Source: RGIG4097 sp964550635
GTDB lineage: Bacteria > Bacillota > Clostridia > Christensenellales > CAG-917
Direction of reading: 5' to 3'
Length of the DNA stretch: 64,000 nt
Assembly (NCBI GenBank): GCA_964550635.1
Contig: CAZJZV010000002.1
Location: forward strand, 1-64,000
Made by a program: the position numbers and the translations under genes. The notes under the pieces were generated by a model. It was not told where the DNA came from. It saw only the letters and a list, made by a program, of their open reading frames with translations, and did not search any database. Position 1 is the stretch's first letter. Each line of letters opens with the position of its first letter. Of the stretch, positions 8,776 to 16,775 are shown one piece after another.

Positions 8776-10398
8776 TTAGTAGTCCATTCCGCCTGCGGGC
8801 ATTGCAGGAGCGGGCATAGGCTCTTTGATGTCGGTGACGAGTGCTTCGGTCGTGAGCAGGGTGGATGCTACGGACGCCGCGTTTTGCAGTGCGCAACGCG
8901 CGACTTTGGTCGGATCGAGAATACCCGCTTCGATCATATCGCAGTAGCGGTCTTTCGCCGCATCGTAACCGTAGGTTGCACTTCTTGCCGCAGAGATAGT
9001 CGCCGCCACGACGCCGCCGTCAACACCTGCATTTTCCGCGATTTGACGGATAGGTGCTTCGAGTGCTTTGAGAACGATAGTGGAACCCGTCTTGACGTCG
9101 CCTTCGAGTTTTGCGCACGCTTTCTTGACTGCGGGAGCGATCTTGAGAAGTGCCACGCCGCCGCCGGGGACGATACCTTCTTCAACCGCCGCGCGAGTTG
9201 CGTTGAGTGCGTCTTCGATACGCATTTTGCGTTCTTTCATTTCGACTTCGGTCGCCGCGCCTACGCCGATAACCGCCACGCCGCCTGCGAGTTTTGCAAC
9301 TCTTTCGTGGAGTTTTTCTTTGTCGTAATCGGACGTGCTTGCTTCGATTTGGGTGCGAATGGATTTGACTCTGTCTTGGATCGCTTGGGGATCGCCCGCG
9401 CCGCCGATAATGGTGGTGTTGTCCTTGCCGACCTTGACGGATTTCGCTCTGCCGAGCATATCGAGAGTGACGTCTTTGAGTTCGTAGCCGAGATCGCTAT
9501 TGATATAGGTGCCACCAGTGAGAATTGCGATGTCTTCGAGATACGCTTTTCTTCTGTCGCCGAAACCGGGTGCCTTGACCGCTACGCAGTTGAACACGCC
9601 TTTGAGTTTGTTGACGATGATGGTGGTGAGTGCTTCGCCTTCGATTTCGTCCGAGATGATGAGAAGTTTCAGACCGTTCTTGACAACTTGTTCGAGAAGG
9701 GGAAGAAGTTCTTGCACGTTGCTGATTTTCTTGTCCGTGATGAGAATGACGGGACTGTCGAGATCCGCTTCCATTTTGTCGGTGTTGGTGACAAGGTAGG
9801 GGGACACGTATCCGCGATCGAATTGCATACCTTCGACGACGGTGAGTTCGGTGGTCATTGCTTTGCCTTCTTCGATGGTGATGACGCCGTCTTTGCCGAC
9901 TTTGTCCATTGCTTCCGCGATGAGATTGCCGATTTCGTCGTCCGCCGCGGAGATTGCGCCGACTTGTGCGATAGACTTGCTATCGGTCACGGGTTTGGAA
10001 ATCTTCTTGAGTTCTTCGACCGCGACTTCGGTTGCGTACGCGATACCTTTCTTGAGGACCATAGGATTTGCGCCCGCCGCAACGTTTTTGTGACCTTCTT
10101 TGACGATTGCTTGTGCAAGGACCGCCGCGGTGGTGGTGCCGTCGCCCGCTACGTCGTTGGTCTTGGTGGAGACTTCGCGGATGATCGCCGCGCCCATATT
10201 TTCAAACGGGTCTTCCACTTGGATTTCTTTTGCGATAGTCACGCCGTCGTTGGTGACGAGCGGACCGCCGTAAGGCTTGTCGAGAACGACGTTTCTGCCT
10301 TTAGGACCGAGAGTGATTTTGACGGTATTTGCGAGAGTGTCGACGCCTGCTTCGAGAGCCTTTCTTGCGTCGTCGCCGTATTTGAATTGTTTAGCCAT
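8776..10398 (-). CDS. groEL: Chaperonin GroEL (Hsp60)
   Basis: Large subunit of the chaperonin, a 14-mer that folds proteins in its cavity with ATP. The 540 aa match the family length. Hallmarks: GPKGRNVVLDKPYG, VAGDGTTTAAVLAQAI (ATP site), EEGIVPGGGVALL, and a C-terminal Met/Gly/Pro-rich tail ending AGGMDY. ATG 10398 is preceded by AAGGAGG and follows groES by 11 bp, forming a two-gene operon. Expression is expected to be heat-inducible through the CIRCE element upstream of groES. Confidence 0.99.
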   Translation of the reverse strand: MAKQFKYGDDARKALEAGVDTLANTVKITLGPKGRNVVLDKPYGGPLVTNDGVTIAKEIQVEDPFENMGAAIIREVSTKTNDVAGDGTTTAAVLAQAIVKEGHKNVAAGANPMVLKKGIAYATEVAVEELKKISKPVTDSKSIAQVGAISAADDEIGNLIAEAMDKVGKDGVITIEEGKAMTTELTVVEGMQFDRGYVSPYLVTNTDKMEADLDSPVILITDKKISNVQELLPLLEQVVKNGLKLLIISDEIEGEALTTIIVNKLKGVFNCVAVKAPGFGDRRKAYLEDIAILTGGTYINSDLGYELKDVTLDMLGRAKSVKVGKDNTTIIGGAGDPQAIQDRVKSIRTQIEASTSDYDKEKLHERVAKLAGGVAVIGVGAATEVEMKERKMRIEDALNATRAAVEEGIVPGGGVALLKIAPAVKKACAKLEGDVKTGSTIVLKALEAPIRQIAENAGVDGGVVAATISAARSATYGYDAAKDRYCDMIEAGILDPTKVARCALQNAASVASTLLTTEALVTDIKEPMPAPAMPAGGMDY

Positions 10399-10409
10399 AA
10401 ACTGCCTCC

Positions 10410-10694
10410 TTATTCTACGATTGCGAGAATATCCGCTTGACGGACGACCACGATGTCTTGTCCGTCGATTTTGAATTCGCTGCCGCTATATTTGCCGTAG
10501 AGAACTTTGTCGCCTACGCTGACTTGCATTTTGACTTCTTTACCGTCGATGATTCCGCCGGGACCGACTGCAACAACTATTGCGGTTTGAGTTTTTTCTT
10601 GAGCGGTGCCGGGAAGGACGATTCCGCTTGCGGTGGTTTCATCGTTTTCGATTGCTTTCAAAACTACTTTGTCGAACAAAGGTTTGATTGTCAT
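10410..10694 (-). CDS. groES: Co-chaperonin GroES (Hsp10)
   Basis: Lid of the GroEL chamber, a heptameric ring. The 94 aa match the family. The N-terminal TIKPLFDKVVLKAIENDE and the mobile loop (ETTASGIVLPGTAQEKTQ) are visible, as is the C-terminal VVRQADILAIVE. Ribosome site GGAGG is 6 nt before ATG 10694. First gene of the groES-groEL operon, under CIRCE control. Confidence 0.99.
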   Translation of the reverse strand: MTIKPLFDKVVLKAIENDETTASGIVLPGTAQEKTQTAIVVAVGPGGIIDGKEVKMQVSVGDKVLYGKYSGSEFKIDGQDIVVVRQADILAIVE

Positions 10695-10716
10695 ATATTG
10701 CCTCCGAATAAATTAT

Positions 10717-10743
10717 TTGGCACTCTTCGTGCTTGATTGCTAA
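10717..10743. promoter_or_regulatory. CIRCE element (HrcA operator)
   Basis: TTGGCACTC, 9-nt spacer, GATTGCTAA. This matches the CIRCE consensus TTAGCACTC-N9-GAGTGCTAA with one mismatch per arm. It lies between the promoter and groES, where HrcA represses. The hrcA gene is not in this window. Confidence 0.9.
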
Positions 10744-10744
10744 C

Positions 10745-10773
10745 ATTCTAAATCTTCGTTTGCCAAATGTCAA
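10745..10773 (-). promoter_or_regulatory. Promoter of groES-groEL
   Basis: Minus strand TTGACA (10773-10768), 17-nt spacer, TAGAAT (10750-10745). The start site would fall inside CIRCE. Confidence 0.85.
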
Positions 10774-10815
10774 TAGTTTATGTCACAAATTTTTGACTAA
10801 ATTTGAAAAAGATTG

Positions 10816-10844
10816 TTGAAGCAACCGTCTTTATATGATAATAT
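10816..10844 (+). promoter_or_regulatory. Promoter of the dCMP deaminase gene
   Basis: TTGAAG (10816-10821), 17-nt spacer, TAATAT (10839-10844). Confidence 0.55.
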
Positions 10845-10892
10845 ATGTTTAACAAAATAGCAATAAAACATTTTTATCTTTCGGAGGAATTT

Positions 10893-11345
10893 ATGGATAG
10901 ATGGGATAAACGCTTTATGGATATGGCTGAACTCGTGTCCACTTGGACGAGTTGCGCAAGAAAGGGTAGAGCAATCGGCGCGGTCATCGTCAAGGATAAA
11001 CGCATCCTGACCACCGGGTATAACGGTGCGCCTTCGGGCATCTTCAACTGCCGCGACAAGGGCTATTGCATGCGCGACGAACTCGGTATCAAGAGCGGTA
11101 CGCAACAAGAGAAGTGCTACGCAGTCCACGCGGAACAAAACGCTATCGCACAAGCCGCAAAGAAAGGCATATCCGTCGACGGAGCGACTCTCTATTGCAC
11201 CCACCAACCCTGCACGATTTGCACGAGAATAATCATCAATAGCGGTATCGCGCGTGTTGTCTACAAGCACCCGTACCCCGACGAATTCTCGATGGAACTC
11301 TTCAACGAAGCAGGAATACCCGTCGAACAATTTGTGGAAGAATAG
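10893..11345 (+). CDS. dCMP deaminase (ComEB/Dcd-type cytidine/deoxycytidylate deaminase)
   Basis: Zinc enzyme of the deoxycytidylate deaminase family that converts dCMP to dUMP for thymidylate synthesis. The zinc site is clear: HAEQNAI (His ligand and catalytic Glu) and HQPCTIC (two Cys ligands). The Gly-rich TGYNGAPSG near the N-terminus is typical of ComEB-like dCMP deaminases. ATG 10893 is chosen over an in-frame ATG 48 nt upstream because TCGGAGGAAT directly precedes it; this gives 150 aa, the family length. It is a single-gene unit followed at once by a terminator and hairpin array A. Confidence 0.92.
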   Translation: MDRWDKRFMDMAELVSTWTSCARKGRAIGAVIVKDKRILTTGYNGAPSGIFNCRDKGYCMRDELGIKSGTQQEKCYAVHAEQNAIAQAAKKGISVDGATLYCTHQPCTICTRIIINSGIARVVYKHPYPDEFSMELFNEAGIPVEQFVEE

Positions 11346-11346
11346 G

Positions 11347-11375
11347 AAAAAGCACTGCGATTGCAGTGCTTTTTC
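11347..11375 (+). terminator. Terminator after the dCMP deaminase gene (part of hairpin element A)
   Basis: AAAAAGCACTGC/GCAGTGCTTTTT hairpin starting 2 nt after the stop codon. Confidence 0.85.
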
Positions 11376-11491
11376 AATGATATACTTGCGTTGCAAGTAT
11401 GATATATGGCTCACGCCATATGATATACGCTCCGCGTATGATATATGCAGACGACAGTCGCTTATCGCGCCACCGTCTGCATATTGTGGAT
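11376..11491 (+). repeat. Hairpin-array element, copy A
   Basis: Begins AATGATAT directly after the terminator. A chain of small palindromes follows: ACTTGC/GCAAGT, ATGGC/GCCAT, ATACGC/GCGTAT and a terminal GCAGACG/CGTCTGC. They are separated by ATGATAT boxes, and the element ends ATATTGTGGAT. Three more copies with the same plan lie at 22965-23086, 40292-40410 and 42269-42382. Short open frames here are chance products of the palindromes. Confidence 0.85.
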
Positions 11492-12108
11492 AAAGTGCGG
11501 CTTGGGGACGGAGCAAAATTACGCAGTAGTGCGTATTTTTGCTCCGTCCCCAATACGCACTTTTGTAGTTTGAACGAGAAAACGCACTCACTTATTCGAA
11601 GACGGAACACGAGCCGCAACGGCGGCGAGAACTTCGAGTGCCGAGCGCGTCACAAGGCACTTTGCGCTATGCCCTCTGCGACGGCTTTCTATGCGCAGAG
11701 CCTTGCTCCTTTTTCCCCTTCTGCGAAAAACTGCGCCTGTTCAAACATAGTGCGTAATCATATTGCCGTTCGCTTGTTTTCGCAGTGGGGATACCCCTGT
11801 GTCTCGCTCGGCATTTTTGCACTAAACTATGAGCGTGTGTTAGTGCGCACTTGCTTTTTCGAAGACGGAACACGAGCCGCAACGGCGGCGAGAACTTCGA
11901 GTGCCGAGCTTGACGAACAGTACAAGCGACTGTGCGCACTCTATTTCGCGTAGCGGCGCACACAAAGCGCAGTGGAATAAGCCGAAACGACGCTTTTCTA
12001 TGCGAGCGCCGAGTGTTGCCCCCTGCGAACGCAGGCGACGTGGGTTCCCTTTCAAGGGGGAACGTCGATTGGGGAAACACGTGAGGAAGGGGGAACTGTG
12101 ACAAGATA
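11492..12108. repeat. Dispersed non-coding repeat block (family 2, first locus)
   Basis: The 803-bp region between the dCMP deaminase and Fic genes has no credible gene. After hairpin array A there is a perfect stem around 11515-11555 (GGGGACGGAGCAAAA pairing with TTTTGCTCCGTCCCC). The segment GAAGACGGAACACGAGCCGC then occurs twice (about 11599 and 11863). The second occurrence extends about 240 bp to about 12105, closely matching 45845-46083 on the same strand. Frames are open by chance but show no protein-like conservation, and the two loci differ by substitutions in every frame. Confidence 0.8.
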
Positions 12109-12148
12109 TGTTCGCACTTTCTATGAACGAGCGTTCTTATATGCGCAG

Positions 12149-13135
12149 TTAGACCTTATAATAGCGTTGATTGCATGACGTGGGTTGGTCGGGATTTGTC
12201 ATTGCGATTAGTCCCGCTTCAAGCGCCGGGCGCAAATAGTTGTTGCGGAAAGTTTGACGAGATTTCAAACCGAGTTTTTCCATAAGTTCAAGTGCGGACA
12301 TAGGGTAGGTTTCGACGACCGACAACAATGCGTCGATTTGTTTGTTCAAGTGCCTTTGATGGTTGCGTGTGTCGGTTTCGATTTCTTCTATTGCTTGCTT
12401 TATGACGTTGAGCATGAACAGTATAAACTGATTCGACTTGCCTTCGGACGTTGAGAGCCTAATTGCGTAGTAGTATTCTTCTTGGTGATTTTTGATTATG
12501 CTTTCGATGGGTATCCATTCAAAGATAGGTTTCCAATTTGCGAGAAGGACGGTTTGCCAAAGTCTGCCCGTTCTGCCGTTTCCGTCGCCGAATGGGTGAA
12601 TGAACTCAAATTCATAGTGGAATATGCAAGAGCGGATAAGCATAGGTGCTTTGCTTGTCTGCAACCAGTCGAAAAGTTGCGCCATAAGACCGTCAACCAT
12701 ATCGTGCGGGGGAGCGATATGGATAACTTCGCCTTTTTCATTGAAAACGCCGACTGCGCTTGTGCGGAAATCTCCTGCACCGACCATTAAATCTTTCATC
12801 ATAATGCCGTGCGCTTTTTTTAGGTCGTCAATGGAGTACGGGTTGAAAGACGGGATAGACTTGTAGACTTCAAAAGCATTCTTTACTGCAAGTATATCGT
12901 CTTGCGGACCTAAAACGCGCTTTCCGTTGATGACGTCGGTAACTTGCGCAAGAGATAGGGTATTGTTTTCGATTGCGAGAGAAGATTGTATTGATTTTAT
13001 GCGATTTACTCTGCGAAGATTTGGCAACTTTTTCAAGTCGTTGATATTGCTGAGTTTTCCCAAATTCTCCATGATTTCGGACGTGAGTTCAATCATCTCG
13101 TCGGTCAAGTCGTAAGGGGGTATATATTTATCCAT
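12149..13135 (-). CDS. Fic-domain protein with N-terminal inhibitory motif
   Basis: Probable AMP-transferase (or other nucleotidyl/phosphotransferase) of the Fic family acting on protein targets. The 328-aa protein has the catalytic motif HPFGDGNGRTGR at 180-191. An N-terminal (S/T)xxxE(G/N)-type inhibitory helix, SSLAIENN at 51-58, suggests self-inhibition (class II Fic). The C-terminal ~60 aa resemble a winged helix (MSALELMEKLGLKSRQTFRNN), common in DNA-binding Fic proteins. ATG 13135 is used, with GAGG 5 nt upstream; GTG 13141 would overlap that site. No antitoxin gene is adjacent. It sits beside repeat DNA and may be an accessory gene. Confidence 0.93.
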   Translation of the reverse strand: MDKYIPPYDLTDEMIELTSEIMENLGKLSNINDLKKLPNLRRVNRIKSIQSSLAIENNTLSLAQVTDVINGKRVLGPQDDILAVKNAFEVYKSIPSFNPYSIDDLKKAHGIMMKDLMVGAGDFRTSAVGVFNEKGEVIHIAPPHDMVDGLMAQLFDWLQTSKAPMLIRSCIFHYEFEFIHPFGDGNGRTGRLWQTVLLANWKPIFEWIPIESIIKNHQEEYYYAIRLSTSEGKSNQFILFMLNVIKQAIEEIETDTRNHQRHLNKQIDALLSVVETYPMSALELMEKLGLKSRQTFRNNYLRPALEAGLIAMTNPDQPTSCNQRYYKV

Positions 13136-13194
13136 AAGCACCTCTATTATTTACCGATTTCAAAATAACATATTATTTTTCACAAGTCAAGACT

Positions 13195-13230
13195 TGTATG
13201 TTTTCTTGTACGTTTTCTTGTATGTTTTTT
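13195..13230. repeat. Short tandem repeat, three 12-bp units
   Basis: TGTATGTTTTCT, TGTACGTTTTCT and TGTATGTTTTTT in tandem in the gap between the Fic gene and the 13284 gene. The rest of 13142-13283 holds no recognisable feature apart from a weak candidate promoter before 13284. Confidence 0.6.
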
Positions 13231-13283
13231 CGGATAAGGTGGGTTGTTTGCATATGGGGTTGGTGGGTTTCATATAGTTTTTT

Positions 13284-14009
13284 ATGCGGAGAAATCGGAG
13301 ACGTGCGGATAGGGTGGACGGTATGGTCGTGGCAACGATTGTGCTTTGTTTTGTGATGACGATTGCGCTCAGTTTTTTCATAGGCGGGGATAGCATTGTG
13401 TCCGCGGTTTTCAGGGAAAGTACGGACGGGCGCGCGTTTTATTTCATATGCGTGGACGGCGGGGAAAATCGGAGTATGGCAAGGGAAACGGCAAACGTCA
13501 TCAAAAAGAAAGGCGGGGCGGGGTATCTCGACATAGCGGACGGAAACAAGATTTTGCTTGCGGTCTATCCTACGGAAAAGGGTGCAAACGACGTGCTTGG
13601 TGCGCTTGATTATGCTGGTGCATACCTTGTGAAAAAGACTTCAAAAAAGGTGGATTACGGCAAGGACGACGACGTGATTAAAGGTGCGTTGACCTACTTC
13701 GACGTGGCGTTCGACGGACTGTATTCGCTCACAAATTCCGTTGCGGACGGCAGTATATCTTTGCAGGAGTTAAACACTCAATTAGGTGTTTTATATGCTA
13801 AAATCGACGAGATAAAGTCCGTGTTCTACGAAAACACTAAAAACTCTAATGATGAAAAAATCACTTCGTTGAAACTCGCTCTCGTGACTTGTCTTGCCCT
13901 TGTCGACGGTGTTGAAAGCGGGGATACGGCGGGTGCTTTGTCTTCGCTACGGCATCAGACGATACAACTTGTGAATTGCTATATCGCTTTGACAAACGAG
14001 ATAGGTTGA
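13284..14009 (+). CDS. Hypothetical membrane-anchored protein, SPOR-like domain
   Basis: 241 aa, function not recognised. One membrane helix (about residues 14-34, VVATIVLCFVMTIALSFFIGG) follows a very basic N-terminus (RRNRRRADR), so the bulk is outside. Residues about 48-112 resemble a SPOR repeat fold (RAFYFICVDGGENRSMARE, then AVYPTEKGANDVLGAL), the pattern of peptidoglycan-binding SPOR domains. The C-terminal half is helical. No clear ribosome site precedes ATG 13284; a TATAGT box ends 5 nt before it, so the message may be leaderless, though its -35 spacing (19 nt) is poor. Upstream of dnaX and probably a separate unit. Confidence 0.6.
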   Translation: MRRNRRRADRVDGMVVATIVLCFVMTIALSFFIGGDSIVSAVFRESTDGRAFYFICVDGGENRSMARETANVIKKKGGAGYLDIADGNKILLAVYPTEKGANDVLGALDYAGAYLVKKTSKKVDYGKDDDVIKGALTYFDVAFDGLYSLTNSVADGSISLQELNTQLGVLYAKIDEIKSVFYENTKNSNDEKITSLKLALVTCLALVDGVESGDTAGALSSLRHQTIQLVNCYIALTNEIG

Positions 14010-14069
14010 GAGTTTTTGCGCGTGCATTTTTCTTCGTTCGCATTTTCTAGGCGTGCGCGGATATTTTTC

Positions 14070-14098
14070 TTGCATTATATTCTTAAATAGTTTATAAT
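14070..14098 (+). promoter_or_regulatory. Promoter of dnaX, predicted leaderless
   Basis: TTGCAT (14070-14075), 17-nt spacer, TATAAT (14093-14098). Only 7 nt separate the -10 box from ATG 14106, and no Shine-Dalgarno is present. Confidence 0.8.
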
Positions 14099-14105
14099 AC
14101 TTCCT

Positions 14106-15608
14106 ATGGCGTACACATCTTTATATCGCAGATACCGCCCTGAAACCTTTGACGACGTCATCGGACAGGACCATATCGTGCGAACGTTGAAAAATCAAAT
14201 TGCAACAGGCACTATCGGGCATGCGTACATTTTCACAGGCACGCGCGGTACGGGCAAGACTTCGGTTGCGAAAATCTTCGCAAGAGCGGTCAACTGTCCC
14301 ACGCCCGTGGACTATTCCCCCTGCGGAAAGTGCGACGTTTGTCGTGAACTCACTTTGAACGGCAATTTCGACGTGCTCGAAATCGACGCGGCTTCCAATA
14401 ACTCCGTCGATCAAGTCCGCGAATTGACGGACAAGGTTTTGTTCCCACCCACGATAGGCAAGTACAAAGTCTACATCATCGACGAAGTGCACATGCTCTC
14501 AAAGGGTGCGTACAACGCCCTTCTCAAAACGCTTGAAGAACCGCCCGCGCATGCGATATTCATCCTTGCGACGACGGAAGTCAGGCAAATTCCCGCGACG
14601 ATACTTTCTCGTTGCTTGCGTTTCGATTTCAGACTCGTACCCGCTCAAAAGATTGCGGAGCGTATTCGTTTCATCTTCGACGACAACGGAATCGCATACG
14701 AGCCCGAAGGCGTCGACGTCATCGCAAATGCGGGACAGGGTAGCGTGCGCGACGCATTGTCCATTGCGGATATGTGCGTTTCCTATTCGAATAGGAACGT
14801 GACCTATAAGAGCGTGCTTGAAGTGTTGGGCACGTCGGACCCCGTGAGACTTGCAACCCTTGCGGACGAAATCGCAGGCGGAAACGTCGAAGAAGCACTG
14901 CGCATAGTCGCGGAAACTTGCGACCTTGGCAAGAGCGTACCCACTCTCGCGCAGGACCTTGCGGCAACCTTCCGCAACGTGCTATATATCAAGTCGTGCG
15001 GAAACGCGAAGTCGTTGTTGTCAATCCCCGACTCGACCTACGTGTTTCTAAAACGCATAGCGGACAAGTATAGCGTGGCAAGGTGCATGAGCATAATGAA
15101 AGCGATGAACGCTCTCGAAGGGGAATTCAAATTCAGTTCGCAACACAGGATTTTGCTCGAAGCGACCGTCGTATCTTGCGCAATAGGCAACGGCGGCGGG
15201 GACGTCGGAAACGAGAAAATCAGGGAACTCGAAGGAAAAATCGCCGTCCTTGAAAAGAAATTGCAACAGTTAGCCCGCTCGGGTTTTAACGGCGCACCTG
15301 CCAAGTCGGATGCCGGACAGGTGTGGAAATCGGTGGCGTCCGAGCTTGAAAACAAAGGAAACAAAATCCTTGCGCTTGCAATCGTGGGCGCGGACGTGAA
15401 AATTGACGGAAATTATTTCGTCGTGTCCGTGAGCGAGCAGTCCACCTACGACCTAATCACCACGAAAGCAAACAAGGATCTCATCAATTCGATTTTCGAG
15501 AAAAAGAGCGATCTCACCCTCAAAATCGAAGAAATCAAAATCATAGAAGAAGATAAAACTATTCCCTATCTCAAAGATATGTTCGGGAATTATATCGAAA
15601 TAAAATAA
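14106..15608 (+). CDS. dnaX: DNA polymerase III subunit gamma/tau
   Basis: Clamp-loader ATPase of the replicative polymerase. The 500-aa protein starts SLYRRYRPETFDDVIGQ, with Walker A GTRGTGKT at 45-52. A zinc-binding set of four cysteines (C64, C73, C76, C79) follows, then Walker B (YIIDEVHMLS) and the SRC motif (ILSRCLRFDF). The C-terminal ~130 aa are coiled-coil plus a small domain, shorter than full tau. The ATG lies 7 nt after the -10 box with no ribosome site. First gene of the conserved dnaX-ybaB-recR operon. Confidence 0.97.
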   Translation: MAYTSLYRRYRPETFDDVIGQDHIVRTLKNQIATGTIGHAYIFTGTRGTGKTSVAKIFARAVNCPTPVDYSPCGKCDVCRELTLNGNFDVLEIDAASNNSVDQVRELTDKVLFPPTIGKYKVYIIDEVHMLSKGAYNALLKTLEEPPAHAIFILATTEVRQIPATILSRCLRFDFRLVPAQKIAERIRFIFDDNGIAYEPEGVDVIANAGQGSVRDALSIADMCVSYSNRNVTYKSVLEVLGTSDPVRLATLADEIAGGNVEEALRIVAETCDLGKSVPTLAQDLAATFRNVLYIKSCGNAKSLLSIPDSTYVFLKRIADKYSVARCMSIMKAMNALEGEFKFSSQHRILLEATVVSCAIGNGGGDVGNEKIRELEGKIAVLEKKLQQLARSGFNGAPAKSDAGQVWKSVASELENKGNKILALAIVGADVKIDGNYFVVSVSEQSTYDLITTKANKDLINSIFEKKSDLTLKIEEIKIIEEDKTIPYLKDMFGNYIEIK

Positions 15609-15624
15609 CCTTCGGAGGTAACTT

Positions 15625-15951
15625 ATGGGCTACGGCGGATTCGGCGGCGGCAACATGCAACAAATAATGAAACAAGCGCAAATGATGCAAAGAAAACTTC
15701 AAGAAGCGCAAGAACAATTGGCGGAAGAAGAAGTGACCGGTACTGCGGCAGGCGGTATGGTGGAAGTCACTCTCAAAGGCAACAAGACTCCCGTTGCGAT
15801 CACGATCAAACCCGAAGCGGTTGATCCCGACGACGTAGAAATGCTCGAAGATATGGTGCTTGCGGCGCTCAACGAAGCGATGAAGGCGGCGGACGAACTC
15901 TCCCAAGAACTTCTCGGACCTCTCGGCGGAGCGGCGGGCGGACTTTTCTAA
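15625..15951 (+). CDS. ybaB: YbaB/EbfC family nucleoid-associated protein
   Basis: Small DNA-binding protein, 108 aa. It begins with a Gly-rich stretch (MGYGGFGGGNM), then the helix NMQQIMKQAQMMQRKLQEAQ and the typical strand GGMVEVTLKGNKTP. It is a homodimer with pincer-like shape in known family members. GGAGG lies upstream of ATG 15625, 16 bp after dnaX. Its place between dnaX and recR is the classic arrangement. Confidence 0.95.
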   Translation: MGYGGFGGGNMQQIMKQAQMMQRKLQEAQEQLAEEEVTGTAAGGMVEVTLKGNKTPVAITIKPEAVDPDDVEMLEDMVLAALNEAMKAADELSQELLGPLGGAAGGLF

Positions 15952-15983
15952 TATAGTTTTTCGAGAAAAGGATTGACGGTCAG

Positions 15984-16571
15984 ATGAAATATATCGAACC
16001 ACTTGCAAGACTGATAGCGGAACTCGGCAAATTGCCTTCCGTCGGCGAAAAGACGGCGGCAAGGTATGCCTATGCGCTCATGAACGCTCCCGACGAAGAT
16101 ATAGACTCTCTCATCGATGCGATAAAGGGCGTGCGTGAAAAGGTGCATTTCTGCTCGGTTTGCGGAAACTTCACCGAAGGGGACGTATGCGAAATTTGCG
16201 CGACTCGCTCCCCGAAAACGATATGCGTCGTCAAAGAGCCGAAAGACGTCATCGCACTCGAAAAGGTCAAGGACTACAAGGGTGTCTACCACGTTTTGCA
16301 CGGTGTGATTTCCCCTATGGACAAGGTGGGGCCCAACGACATACACATCAAAGAATTGCTTGCGCGACTGACTCCTGAAGTCGAAGAAGTCATCCTTGCG
16401 ACCAATCCCGACGTCGAAGGGGAAGCGACTGCAATGTATATCGCGCGACTGATAAAACCGCTCGGCATAAAAGTGACGAGAATAGCAAGGGGACTCCCCG
16501 AAGGCTCGGTGATAGAGTATGCGGACGAGAACACTTTGTCGCGTGCATTGTCGTCGAGAATCACTCTCTGA
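15984..16571 (+). CDS. recR: Recombination mediator RecR
   Basis: Works with RecF/RecO to load RecA on gapped DNA. The 195-aa protein contains the N-terminal helix-hairpin-helix (LAELIAELGKLPSVGEKTA-like), a C4 zinc finger (CSVCGNFTEGDVCEIC) and a Toprim domain (ICVVKEPKDVIALEK to TNPDVEGEATAMYIA). A C-terminal Walker-B-like segment follows. All key residues are present. Third gene of the dnaX-ybaB-recR operon, followed by a terminator. Confidence 0.97.
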   Translation: MKYIEPLARLIAELGKLPSVGEKTAARYAYALMNAPDEDIDSLIDAIKGVREKVHFCSVCGNFTEGDVCEICATRSPKTICVVKEPKDVIALEKVKDYKGVYHVLHGVISPMDKVGPNDIHIKELLARLTPEVEEVILATNPDVEGEATAMYIARLIKPLGIKVTRIARGLPEGSVIEYADENTLSRALSSRITL

Positions 16572-16601
16572 CCAACAAAACAAAAAAACATTGACAATAA
16601 C

Positions 16602-16630
16602 AAAAACGCACCTTTATCGGTGCGTTTTTC
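16602..16630 (+). terminator. Terminator of the dnaX-ybaB-recR operon
   Basis: AAAAACGCACC/GGTGCGTTTTT hairpin with T-run. Confidence 0.85.
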
Positions 16631-16741
16631 ATTGATTAAACGTTTGTTTTGCGATTGAAACGAATATTATCGCAAACTCTTTCAAGCGGTTTCGGCAACC
16701 GTTTTTCAAAAACAAAGTTGCTGTTTTTCGTAGAATTTGTG

Positions 16742-16775
16742 CTTGTCAAAAACTGAATTTTGACAAGACTTTTTT
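16742..16775 (+). terminator. Second hairpin with T-run before galT
   Basis: Ten-bp stem CTTGTCAAAA/TTTTGACAAG with loop ACTGAA, followed by ACTTTTTT on the plus strand. It may act as a backup terminator protecting galT from readthrough. Confidence 0.6.

Noticed and set aside
11399..12104. Several short open frames in the repeat block after the dCMP deaminase gene
   Set aside because: They arise from palindromes and the dispersed repeat, lack ribosome sites and differ between the two repeat loci without codon-like conservation.
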